Assembly: GCA_949318235.1 (NCBI GenBank)
Contig: OX439129.1
Span: forward strand, 25,737,636-25,801,635
Reading direction: 5' to 3'
Length of the DNA stretch: 64,000 nt
Origin: Ecdyonurus torrentis
Taxonomy: Eukaryota; Arthropoda; Insecta; Ephemeroptera; Heptageniidae
Made by a program: the position numbers and the translations under genes. Positions 36,007 through 47,517 of the stretch are shown here, piece after piece. The notes under the pieces were generated by a model. It saw only the letters and a program-made list of their open reading frames with translations. It searched no databases and was not told where the DNA came from. Each line of letters starts with the position of its first letter. Position 1 is the stretch's first letter.

Positions 36007-36810
36007 TGATGCTTCCTTCCCGATCGTCTTACCGAATATTCTGCTGAATTCATCATAAGTACATCTTTATACCACCCGCTTATGTGTGGGCTGTATTAGG
36101 ATGAGCTTGCGTGATGAAATTTTATCGTACTTTTAATAATTGAATTAAAGTGTTCCCACAGCAACACTTTTTCTTTTCATGAGCACGCCGCTTAGAGAGT
36201 AATTTTATTCTGAGTAATCAAAACCACGTGGAAGAGTAATTACTTTTCATTAATTCAAGTTAAAGCAATATAAATTATACACTAATCTTTCTCAATTACA
36301 CTCCGGTATAATAAACATTTAATTTTATTACCAATTTTTATATAACATTAAAAAATAGAGGTTAAATATACAGATTCACTGACATATAATTTTAAAGTTT
36401 TATTATTAACTTTTGTTATTGATTGAAAGTAATAAAGTATGGGAAATTGAAGTGTAATTATCGTCTAGCTAAATGTTTATTTATTAAATTATATTATTTG
36501 TCTTTTGATGTTGGATGTTCACGGTATAGAATTAGGTTTATATTCCCTAGAGATGTTTCTATGTGAACAATGGGCAGTCGGGAGAGTGATGTATGTTTAT
36601 TATTGGAGAGATCGAAGTCGGTACAGCACATAGTCTCTTGTGATGTAAACACTGAGGGACTGACTACCTGTCGGTCTCGAGGGGTACGATACACTTGTGC
36701 CTCCAGTGCGCACGAGCCGCCCGCCGAGCTAAAATTACCACTTGGCAACTACGTCTCGTGGTCTACTAAAGATTGTATTGAACTAACGTCCAATTTATAA
36801 TCTGTTACAG

Positions 36811-36833
36811 TAGCAAGAGTTCCCCGATAAACC
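36811..36833 (+). other. 5' UTR part of the DNAJB6-like start-codon exon
   Basis: Preceded by a textbook acceptor: branch-like AACTAAC at 36781-36787, then TCTGTTACAG ending at 36810. At least one noncoding exon must therefore lie upstream. Confidence 0.7.
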
Positions 36834-39048
36834 ATGGTGGACTACTACCGCGTGCTGGAGCTGCAACGCACAGCCACTACAGCTGAAATAAAGAAGTCGT
36901 AAGTATATTATTCTTCTTTGTATAATTAAGTGTTAATTAAAAACGTCGCTTCCTATGTACAACATCCTATATTATCTTTGACAAGTGTTAGCAAATTATG
37001 ACATGCTTCGTTAAATCTAGTGTAAAATTCCCAAGCAAATATTACGAGACTGCGTAGATTGTTTACTTTTCAGGTCTCTCCTGTATAATAAAATCTCGCG
37101 TGTGGTAATACAATTTTTCTATTATATTCTTTACGTGGTGAGGGATATTGATCATTTAGAATTAGGTAACGCTTTAGTTTATTGAAAAACCTGATTCGTG
37201 TCCTTTTTTTTTTTTTTTTTTTTTTTTTTTCAATATTATAAGTCCTTTCATAATTTGTCGTGGAGCCATAATTAAAGGTTATACTTAAATCTGAGTCGCG
37301 TTTTTGTGTATTGTACAGTACAGCATCATTGATGATTGAATTTCTGTGTACATAAAGAGCGGTTTTTAATCGTCTCCCCTATGTATGTATGAGGAGGTTT
37401 AAATCCCCGAGCAATCATCTCCCCCTAGCACTTATGTTGTGTCAGACATATCCAACTTGCATAACACATGAGCTATCTATCTTTCCCTTCCTACTCACCT
37501 CACTGGCTGCTCGGTCTGTGCACATTGAGTGGGTTGGTATATGGAGATAAAGGAACCTGCTTACATTGCAAGTGCATGCTGTCTTTGTCTGGTGGTTATA
37601 AGGCGGGGTTGGTGGACAAAAGACGACGGTGTTCTTTCTCATCGGCATATATAAGAGATACAAGTCACGTCTTATATACATACACAATGCTAGTCTCTCA
37701 AGCCATTCGAGCACCACTGCGGTACGTTGTATCCGCATCGATCTTATATCAATATCAATTCCTTTCCTAGTCCTTGACATTACTAAAAGGCGATAACCCT
37801 TTAAAACAATATAATATATTAAATCACAATCCAATTAATATTGTCAAAGTAATTAAGGTCGTTATACTGTTTTTGTTTTTCGAATCAACTTGCTCGATCG
37901 AATTAATTTTATACAGCTGTTCGTGATATACTAATGCATATATAATTACAATTGTTGTGCTTAAGAAAACGAGATGCTTACTTGGTTCCTTAATGTTATG
38001 TTATTTTTTCGTTTTCATTCATGTCAAGTGTTATGGAGTAATTATTATTATCTATATTAATGTACCGTTTGAGCAACATAAGAAACGTAGAAGAAAAATG
38101 TGTATTGCTATTTTAAATAATGCAATTTTTTTTTCAAAGTTGTTTTCGTTGCTTTGTTACTACTATTCGAAAAAGTAATAATGTTTAAGAGAGTAGGTGA
38201 CCGACTGATATATAGCAAACTAGACGGTCGCGAATTATAATATTAAACAAAGTAAAGAAGAAATGGTACTAAAAAGTTTAGCTACGTCAAGCATGTGAAA
38301 ACACGATCAAATATTATTCCACTTACATTGCAAATGTGGAAATTCAAATTTTAGTCAAATTAGAAACTTTTTTAAAATTAATTATATCATTAAAACTTTT
38401 TTTCGGAACAATAACAAACAAAATAATAATAATAAATTGACTTGATTTCATTTGAAAACTATAGTGTTTGTTTTGCTGGAAATAAATAATGCATACAAAG
38501 AATTATTGTGAAAATATAGTTCCTCTTTTAACGATTTCCGGTCCAAGTCGGTCACCCTCTTCGTTAATTTTAAACTATTGATATTTTACGGGTTAACTTG
38601 TATCTCTGAAATTTAAAAGTTTGCTTTCTTCATTTTTGATGTCATTTAAAATTCAGTGGTAACTACATCTATGATAAAAATGTCAGGACACATTATCATC
38701 AGGCAAGGAAAAAGAAAGGGGGAGAAATGAAATTAACACGAAGCTTTGTGGGAGTAAAATTAAGGGTTAACCTCAGTCCTCTGACGCCCCCTTCAAAAAA
38801 TAATAATAAAAAAAAAAATCAATTCTAATCATATGCAAATTTTAACCCTAATTATCGCTTATCTCAACGTTAACTTGAATATTTTAATAACTCGAGCTCG
38901 TAAATAATCCCTAAAAATTTAAATTAAGTTGAGCTATTTTTTGATATAATATTTTGATTTTTCCAGGACTGAGGCAAACCTTTAAAAATTACATCGTAAT
39001 ACTGTGACCCCTACCCCATTTTTTATTATTTTTTTATTATTATTATAA

Positions 39049-39126
<78 letters not shown>

Positions 39127-42100
39127 TATTTGAATTGAAGTTACCTTATTCTTATTCCATAATAATGTTCTTACATATCGCTGCAATAAGTAAAAATAAT
39201 AAACTCCGCCATAATAACTTTTAATCAAAGAATCACCTCATAGTGGATCATTTTCAAACGTAACTCTTTCTTGTGATCTCGTAATACATTACTCAAAAGC
39301 ATGGAATGCTACTTAAAACACGATTTGTTTGTTCACTTCCGCCTTTTCAACTATACAATATTATACTTTTTCATGCCGTATTGCAATGACTTGCAAATAT
39401 GCATACAAATAGAAAATAAAATATTAAATAACCATAATGCTTAGCTGCTGAAACCTTAGGAAATAGTATTAGTAGATGAAGCTCTATAATAGCACACGAT
39501 ATATTATTATTATTATAGTTTTACGAATTAGTAAGGGCCCATCATGATACATTAACAATTTTACTAAACAAATTTAAAAAAACAAAAACATTTTCTATGT
39601 TAATTTGTGATGGTTGTCTTTTAGATACCGCGCGATCTCTTTTATATTATTATTTATTGTTTTAGTTGCTTTAAAGAGGTTAGTTATTTTGAAGATGTGT
39701 TTGATATTTTAAACAAAGGAAAGCTAGGTAAATATTTATAAATTGTTGTTAATTTAGTGCGAAAATATGTTTACATAAAATTAGTTTTATATGAGATATT
39801 TAATAATAATTAAAAAATAATAATAATAAAAAAATAAAAGCTTTTCAGGGTGTGCTCGTGCAAAACTATGACTCGGTTTGCACGTTGCCACATAATTAAT
39901 TTATAGTGATGATTAAACTGGTATAACTCAAAGATAAATTTTACTTTCTAATTGAAATTTATCCATCGCTAATGTGTTAAAAGATTTGATAGCGATTGAT
40001 GTACATAGAAAAAAAAAGTAAAAAAAAAAAAAGCGAGTAAAACAATGTTTTGTATATATGTGTGATGTTCTCACTTGGAGTTCTTTATAAGAATAAACAC
40101 ATGTTGTGCCAACATTTGGCCTGCTCTGGCATGTAGTCAAAACACAAGCAAGTATTTTGCTTACTCATTCTTAAAATTATCTACTTTAATGAGCGATCTT
40201 TTATATCTCACTAGATTAGACGTTATTTTTACACATTTTAATTGATGAAATCTTCTTTATAGTGCTGTAATACGTTACCTAGGATATGCAAACGTAAATA
40301 CTGACAACTTTTGCTGTTTATTAATTTTTTTACTTAGATCACAATAAAAGGAAGTGTGTTGTATGCTTTTTTTTTTAATTATCTTCCTCTTTTTTATGTA
40401 ATTATTACTTTGTTTTTAAATATATTTATTATTATGTTACAGATATAGAAAATTGGCATTAAAATGGCATCCAGACAAGAACCCCAACAACATGGACGAA
40501 GCAACAAAGAAATTCAAGGAGATCTCAGAGGCATATGAGGTGTTGTCTGACGGTAAGTTGATCGCCCTTGTGAGCCTGCTGCCCCCCACACACAAGCTGC
40601 ACAAGCAAGCAGGGGTTGGGCGCTGGCTGCCAGGGTTGAGTGTGTTGTTGTGGTGCGCGCTACTAGCTCACAGCTGACTGCTCATGTATTCTCTCCAGAA
40701 GCAAAGCGGCGAGTTTATGACCAACGACAGAGGATCAACAGCAGTTCCAGGCCCACTCGCAACTTCAACAGCTACAATCCCAGAAGCTTTTTTGAGTCGC
40801 CTTTCCATCGTTTCTTTGGTACTTTCTTACCCTTCAGTGAAAGGAGTTGTTGATACACCTGCTTGTTGCAGATTTCTGCCCTTTACTAACTTTAAAACTG
40901 TGCTTTTTGTATTCCTATGTAGGTAGTACAAGCCATATGGAGTACAAAGAGCACATTACGCTGCTATGTTGTGTCGAGTGTGAAATTTCAGTAATCACAG
41001 AGATGGACCAATTAACTACCATTGTTTACATACAAATCTTGCATCAGCCTGTTGTTTTCCTATTGTTAATTAAGTTTTTATTCATATTAACATTTTTTAT
41101 CTCTGTGTTATTTGAAATTGATTGGGACTGCTTTGTTTTAAATTGGTGATTTGTTGTATTGAGGTTTTTCTTTGTCAAATGAGTTATTGTCAATGAGGTC
41201 TTTCAATAGATTTTTCAAAATCTTTGCTTTGCAGTATTTAATTTATTTATTTAAAATTACACTATTTAAAGATCTCAACTAATATTTTATTTGCAAATTC
41301 ATCAAAGACTCTTGAATGGTTTCCACAGTGATTTTTCTCCTCAAAAGTGCATGGATAGTGAGCATTGTTGTAGAGAGTTTATTATTGTTACTTAACAGCC
41401 TCCTAGCATCAGCAGCTGCTATGCAGATAACGTCCATGTTGCTTGACTTACCCACACAGTAACCGCCCTCATCGTGGGTCAGCCTCTGCAAATATGGCTT
41501 GGGGCAGACATCAAAGTTAAACTCCTTGATTTAATCTGGAATACAATTTTACTTGGCACCTGAGACCAAGATGTCTTAAAATTATTGATAAAAATAGTTT
41601 TTTTTGTTTGCTTTAATTAACCAGAATTAAAAACATTTTACACTGCTCATTTAATCATCATTATTGAAATGCTTTTTAATCATGCACTAACAGTAATATG
41701 CCTTATCGGAAACAATAAAATTAGTTACTTTACATGGAACTTAAATTTTATACTTATATCTTTAATTGAAAGATAACTTGGTCTTACTTGCCCTTTCTTT
41801 TACTGTTGATACTACTGTGTATTCAGTGTAGCAGCAAATGAGGGCAGTGGGATTTATGGGTGGGTAGTGCCATAGGTTGCTGCTCACACTCCCTTCACTT
41901 TTCAAAAAGCTGGGTGTACATACACAGTGGTGAGGGACCTTGCTCTTGCTCAGACACGCTTATCTCCTTACAGAAAAGAAACGCCGAACGTATGACCAGT
42001 ATGGAAAAGAGGGTCTGGCCAATGGCAGCTCTCCGCGTAGAAGCAGATTTGATGACGATTTTGGATTTGGCTATCCTAACTTCACCTTCAGAGACCCTGA

Positions 42101-43409
42101 AGATGTGTTCAGAGAATTCTTCGGATATTCGTTTCAAAATTTCTTCGCAGGTATGTACACTTGTAACATAGCAACTAGCAACATAATAATTTATTGCTGC
42201 TTTATTATTATTTTTTGTATTATTATTATTAACATTACCAAGAAGTGATGTTGTTGTTGATTCATTTGTAAAATTTTCTAAAGTAAAAGCATAATAGTAG
42301 CAGCTGTGTTGTTGTATTTATTGTTTGTTAAATATTGTTGTTAACTGTGTTATAGTATTTAAAAATATATTGATTTGCAATTCCAAAAGTTATTTACAAT
42401 AGACACTCTAATTTACAATATTTGTTATACATAGTTAAGGTGTTTTCACACATATCCTGATATTTTGCATAACAATTTGCATAAAAAAATTCAAGAAAGC
42501 CTATATAAGTACAAGGGTGTAGTTATGTAAATTGTTATGGAGAAGAAAAAAAAATGTGAAAACTTTGCATACCTCCATAATTTGCAACTAGTCAACCTCT
42601 ATTATTTTAAGTGACAATCACATTAACAAAGTCAACTAACTGGCTGCAACTTATTATGCATTACATACATTTTTGTCTTACATGCTCTTGTCTTATCTTT
42701 GCAGGGGGCATGAATCCCCAAGGCAGATCTAGATCACAGAACAGTCTGAGTTCTCAGTTCTTTGATCCCTTTGGATTTGGATTTGGTATGGGAGGCATGA
42801 GCATGTCTCCGTTTGATGACTTAATGGGTCATGGCGGTGGCTTTACTTCATTCTCCAGCCTCAATGGCAGCTTCAACACTGGAAGCCAGGGAGCCCCACG
42901 AGTCAGAAAAAGCACTACTCATACCACACGCTTCATGAACAATAAGAAGATCTCCACCACAAAGTAAGTTTATTGTTAGGAGTAATTCTGGAACTATAAT
43001 CTCAGGCTCCAGATACACAGTGATAACATTAATTTCCATCATTTACTTTTTGCCTTTTTTTATTATTATTATTTTTTTTTTTTCCACCCGTTAATTTTGT
43101 CTTTTGATTTTTCTTTAAAAATATGGCAAAAATAAATCTCGTATTAAGTTTAACGTTTGTATGCCAAGGCTAAAAGAGTTACAACATAGACATTAGACAA
43201 AGTTAAATGTGTTATCAGTACTGCTTATCAGACTATAAACTTGCATAAAAAGTTACGTAAATATTAATTTTTAAGTTTGAAATAAAACAAATGTAAATTT
43301 ATTTTGCAGGGTGACAGAGAATGGCAAGGAAACCGTTCTTGTCTACGAGAACGACGTACTCAAATCAAAGACTGTTAATGGAGTTCCACAGTCCATCACA
43401 TACAGCTAA
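36834..43409 (+). CDS. DNAJB6: DNAJB6/DNAJB2-type Hsp40 cochaperone, alternative third exon
   Basis: Exons: 36834-36898, 40443-40552, then 40699-40818 (3a) or 41974-42150 (3b), 42705-42963, 43310-43409. The start ATG has an ideal ACCATGG context. With 3b the protein has 236 residues, with 3a 217. The J domain is 1-70, with WHPDK and HPD at 31-33 and EAYEVLSD ending at 58. Exon 3b gives YGKEGL, a G/F-type linker and [11 protein letters not shown], the class B signature of DNAJB6/Mrj. Exon 5 adds a Gly/Phe/Met-rich then Ser/Thr segment. The last exon gives [11 protein letters not shown] and [10 protein letters not shown], matching the conserved end of DNAJB6/B2. The family stimulates Hsp70 ATPase and suppresses aggregation in cytosol and nucleus. 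Orthology to B6 rather than B2 is not settled by eye. Confidence 0.95.
39055..39122. repeat. (TA)34 microsatellite
   Basis: Pure TA dinucleotides in the first coding intron of the DNAJB6-like gene. Self-complementary and able to extrude as a cruciform. Confidence 0.95.
40699..40818 (+). other. DNAJB6-like alternative exon 3a
   Basis: Acceptor TCTCTCCAG, donor TTTG|GTACTT, 120 bp, phase 1 in and out. It encodes EAKRRVYDQ, then a 31-residue Ser/Asn/Arg-rich segment ending [11 protein letters not shown]. It lacks the YGKEGL and the acidic [10 protein letters not shown] of 3b. It parallels exon 3b from its first codon, so it looks like a diverged duplicate rather than an added domain. Confidence 0.85.
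41279..41536 (-). other. Unidentified coding-like ORF inside the intron between exons 3a and 3b
   Basis: The minus strand is open for about 85 codons. From the first Met at 41491 it reads [20 protein letters not shown] and ends MNLQIKY before TAG. Codon use is balanced and not AT-driven, unlike most chance frames here. I do not recognise the family. It could be the end of a decayed transposon ORF or a nested gene fragment. Confidence 0.25.
41974..42150 (+). other. DNAJB6-like alternative exon 3b
   Basis: Acceptor CTCCTTACAG, donor GCAG|GTATGT, 177 bp, phase 1 in and out. It encodes [15 protein letters not shown], then a Gly/Phe/Asp linker and [18 protein letters not shown]. This is the version that matches vertebrate DNAJB6. 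Its first nine residues match those of exon 3a at seven positions. Confidence 0.9.
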
Positions 43410-43581
43410 ACCAGCATTCCACTTCTTGTTTGAGCAAGTTACCTTGGTGCTGTGGTGTGCTTGCTTCACACAAGCAGAGACAATTTTGAAGTGCAACACT
43501 ACACCAAGTATATATTTTTTTCTCTCTCTTTCTCTCACTCATCTAATTTTATTCCTCTGTGTGCTTCTCCTTTAGTGTGAA

Positions 43582-43587
43582 AATAAA
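43582..43587 (+). terminator. First poly(A) signal after the DNAJB6-like gene
   Basis: AATAAA about 170 bp after the stop. Further hexamers follow within 3 kb in AT-rich sequence, so longer 3' UTRs are possible. Confidence 0.45.
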
Positions 43588-44278
43588 TAATTAAAACAAA
43601 AAATAATAGTGAAGCAGGTAAATTACACAATTCTTACTAAAAAAAAAAAAACTCAAAATTTTACATTGTTTGGATTTTTTTTTCTTTATTTTTATAATAT
43701 CATACCTAGCTGCTAATAAATTTATTAATAAAATCATCATGTGATAAAATTACATATTGAATCTAATGCTTTATAGTTAAACTCTATTTAGGACAATATA
43801 TATAATTACTGAAAAGTTATTTATGATTAAATTCAACAAAATGTGTGTATTTATAGTTATATTCATCTCATATAATACAAAATTGGGAGGTTGTAGAGAG
43901 TGTTAATAAACACACCTGACAAGCAATACTGTATTTTTGTTCATGCTGATGTGTAAATTTAAGTTACAAAAGTCTTTCACTTCCTGTGCCACTAGAAGCA
44001 CTTCTGGCTACTCACAAAGTACAGAAATGCTATCTCAAACGATTTACCAGGTTGTATTTTATGTTCTTCAGTACATCGACAATGATAAGATTAGCATGAT
44101 TTTTCTTTACAATAAAGTAAAGGCACAAAAATGCCTTCATCCGTAAAGTAAAATACTTTGTTGAGAAAAAAGGAATGTATAAAATATACGACATCAAGTT
44201 GATATTTTAACAATTTTAAATTTTTCTTATTTGATTAAAAAAAAAAGTAGATTAAATATTTTGTTTTTGTGTCGTTTT

Positions 44279-44309
<31 letters not shown>

Positions 44310-45974
44310 TTATTATTAGGCTATATATATATTTTTTTTTTAATGGTCAATTGTATCAAGAACCTCTGTATTTAAATGTTTTTGTCGGGGAAAATATACT
44401 GTCAGCTAACACATAAAAATTACAAAAAAAAAAATATATATCTTTTAACAGCATTCTGTGATATAATTTTCATGATTTGAATATTTGTTTTATTACACTG
44501 TTTTAAATATTTCATTAAAAACACACACTTTACAAACTGTAAGAAAGGAATGGGGACCATGTAAAAATCTTTTTGTTGCGACAAAAGATAATAAAGTTTA
44601 ACCCATAGCCTGATTTATTTATTATTATTTTTATTATTATTGATGCTTATTAATATAGAATGTGTATTACTAAAGCTATGTACAGAGGTTTTTGTAAATA
44701 TGTTTTTTCAACAGCTTCTCTGTCATTTTCTTTTACAACAAAAGTTTTTATCATTAAAATGCAAGCACTTTGTTTTAATTTTTTAAGTACATAAAAGAAT
44801 CAATGAATTAAAAAAATAAACCCATGTCATCAATAGTGTATAAAAATAAGTAAATGTTGCTACCCCACAATATTATAAAGTAAATAACAAAATACATTTA
44901 AATCTCTTGAAAATCAAATAAAAATAAATTGAATTGTTGTAAAAATGAATGTGTATTTTAAAAATGATATCCTAAATATAATATTATGTGCCATTTATCC
45001 TGAAAACTGTTTTTTTAACAAAAAATTATTAAAAAAAATGTTGCTTCATAGGTTGTACACTATAAAGTTATAAATTATTCTCCTATTCAATATTTCATGA
45101 TTAAAAAATATAAATTGTTATATCTAATATAATATTTAACACATTTATTTTTATCAGTTCCTTCTATACGTATTTAAGCTAGACAATTATAATTGTTATG
45201 CTTGAGGAGCTTTGAGTCTGGAACTCCCTCAGCAAAATCTATGTTAACATACCCTATTTAACATGCTTTTTTTGTGTGTGTAAATAATTTTTATTGCACT
45301 ATTATGATGTGTATTATGAGGGTCAGACAAAAAATATATATTTCCTATGTGTTAATTCCATCATGAAGCAAATTTTACATTTTCATTCCTAAAACTTAAA
45401 GTTAATATGGAAAACAAAATTAACTTGATCATATTTTATAATACGATCTAATGGTTAATTCAATAATTGTTTTTACTTTATTCAGTGACTACTTCTTTCT
45501 TACATAACAAAAAAATAATAATAAAAAATAAGAATGTAGTTTTATTCTCCAATTTTGTGTTACCTATACTACAGGTGTAATAAATTGGTTTGCATAATAA
45601 TAAAAAAAAATGTGATTACTTTTTTCAAACTTTATTTTTGTGAATAGAAAACAATAAAAAAAGGACTCATTTATTTTTGTTTTCCTGTACATATGTACGT
45701 TTAATATGGTCATTGATGATAAAAGATAATAACAAATTCAGGTATATATTGATCATATATGTGTCGTTTATCTTTTTATTTTATAATTATATGAGGTTGT
45801 AGATTGAGTGTGTAGGTTAAAACAAAATTATTGCTAAAAGAAGTCTAAAGTGTATTATTTAGTTAAATACATGATGTATCTTCAGTGAAAATATAATGCG
45901 AGTTGTATTACTGTGTATGTTAAGTATAAGTGTTAAGGGTTCAGTGTTACATTGATGTATTGACATTATATATA

Positions 45975-46181
45975 TTGCCGCGCTTCTAAATGGTAAAAAA
46001 GCCATTTTCATGAACCCCGCAAGTGGTAAATAAGCACCTTTCACGTCCGTCGTGAGTGGCAAATGTCATGTGCTGTGAGCATAGCTTATTTGCCACTCGC
46101 GGCGGCCGTGAAAGGTGCTTATTTACCACTTGCGCGGTTCAGGAAAACTGTTTTTTTACCATTTAGATGCCCAGCCAGCGA
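45975..46181. mobile_element. Long-armed fold-back element
   Basis: Arms of about 85-90 bp. CTAAATGGTAAAAAA, GCAAGTGGTAAATAAGCACC and TTTCACG on the left all recur inverted on the right, around a 12-bp centre with GCATAGC/CATGTGC. TA borders both sides, as in other TA-targeting MITEs of this window. Confidence 0.75.
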
Positions 46182-46902
46182 TATGTATATAAATTACATA
46201 TGTGCCACTTTTCTATATATATATATATATATTTGTGTGTGTGCATTTTCATAATGTGGCATATATTGTAAAATAATTAACATTGGACCTGCTTGGATAA
46301 AAAATATAAAAGTTTAAATAATAATAGAAAAATATTAAAATAAGAAAAGCTCACTTTGTAAATAGTATATCTGTAAATTAAGAACGGATTGTAAAAAATG
46401 AAATCATTTTAAATTTAAAAAATGGTTAAGAAATTTATGTTGTAAGTATGCTAAGTGCATATATCTAATAAACTTGAACATTTATGTTGCACCTAATGAT
46501 GTATTTTATTTCTTGAAATTTGTTACCTGATAAATATTACATAAATATTATATATTTGCCTTTATTCTCTATTATTATCATGCGAAAAAAGTTTTGCAAC
46601 TTCCTATCAAGCTCTTCATTGCGTTGATTCAAAAATGTTAAAAAATAACAATAATGAAATTCTAAATATAGGCCTATACATAAATTACTTCTGTAAAGTC
46701 AATGCTGTCTTAACGTTTTCAAATCATATGGTGATATCAAGGCTATTTTTTTCCGCAGCTCAATTTTAAAAACGTTGTGCTTGGTTGTAGAACTTGTGCT
46801 AATGTGCTCACCTTATGATCCATGTATTTGTACTTTACAGACCTCAGTGGAATATTACAGTTGTTTATCTAAATAAAGTACGGGTACAGTAAATTGTCAA
46901 TA

Positions 46903-47157
46903 TCGAACTTGTTGCGAACAAAATGTCTATCTCTTATTTTGTTAGACAAAGCAAAATGTCTATCTCGTTTTTTGTCAGCGTAAGCAAAATGTCTATCTTG
47001 TTTTTTGTCAGTGGAAGCAAAATGTATATCTCGTTCCCGAACGTTATGAAGATGGCGCTCGAGATATACATTTTGCTTAAGCTGACAAAAAACGAGATAT
47101 GTATTTTGCTTCGCCTGACAAAATACGAGATAGACATTTTGTTCACAACAAGATCGA
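46903..47157 (+). mobile_element. 255-bp palindromic element with 33-bp internal repeats, copy 2
   Basis: The ends TCGAACTTGTTG and CAACAAGATCGA are flanked by TA at 46901-46902 and 47158-47159. Left units have ATGs at 46923, 46956, 46989 and 47022, exactly 33 bp apart. The centre holds CGAACGTTATGAAGATGGCG, then three inverted units. The unit core is AAAATGTCTATCTCGTTTTT followed by TGTCAG. It is the same length as copy 1 in the WRN intron. Confidence 0.9.
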
Positions 47158-47434
47158 TATAATTGTTTATTTATCTATTCAACACATGTAAATCAAACAA
47201 AAATATATATATATTTCATATGGTCTTATAATTTCTTGGCTTCAGAGCTCATGTCACATCAAAGCAAAAAAAAAAAAAAAAATTAATTAAGACGATGAGA
47301 TAGGTACAAATAAAAAGAAAATGTTTGACTTCAGTGTGCTATATGTTGACCAAATGTAAAAAAAAAAAGTGTTATTCAGAATAGTGAATATATTAGTTTT
47401 TTGTTTTGTTTTTTTTTTATCTCTTTGCTATATA

Positions 47435-47517
47435 GCAAGATTCACACCAAGCTACAAGACTTGCTGCAGTTATGGTAAGGTCCTTGCTGGTTTCTCGTAA
47501 CCTTTTCTTTCAAATTT
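47435..47517 (+). mobile_element. Penelope-type terminal fragment
   Basis: AGCAAGATTCACACC and TATGGTAAGGTCCTTGCTGG followed by CCTTTTCTTTC match the reverse complement of the 3' end of the element at 4346. Only this terminal piece remains. Confidence 0.6.

Larger units (their letters stand above)
25365..36560. other. AT-rich noncoding stretch, possibly intron 1 of the DNAJB6-like gene
   Basis: No coding exons supported. It holds (CT)n at 29018-29081, T tracts near 30020-30045 and 34613-34944, and GC-richer patches at 28600-28760, 30830-31300 and 31640-31960. A sequence at about 26103 (CAGAGGCGGACTGGG) resembles ends of some DNA transposons, but I found no matching second end. The 171-codon frame at 30810-31325 contains a phenylalanine run from a T tract and resembles no family. 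Confidence 0.45.

Noticed and set aside
36494..36748. Minus-strand ORF whose end (HIETSLGNINLILYREHP) resembles the first strand of cyclophilins
   Set aside because: No following Asn-Phe or active-site segments, no splice context and the frame stops at once. Most likely chance.
37442..37834. 130-codon minus ORF with a [12 protein letters not shown] string seen in many SINE-derived translations
   Set aside because: I could not find a second tRNA-like promoter box or another copy in the window, so it is not called as a SINE.
39055..39228. 61-codon ORF over the (TA)n tract
   Set aside because: Tyr-Ile repeat translation of a microsatellite, not a protein.
40553..40677. Read-through of DNAJB6 exon 2 into the intron
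   Set aside because: Composition changes at the GTAAGT donor and the frame stops; the next exon continues the family sequence in phase.
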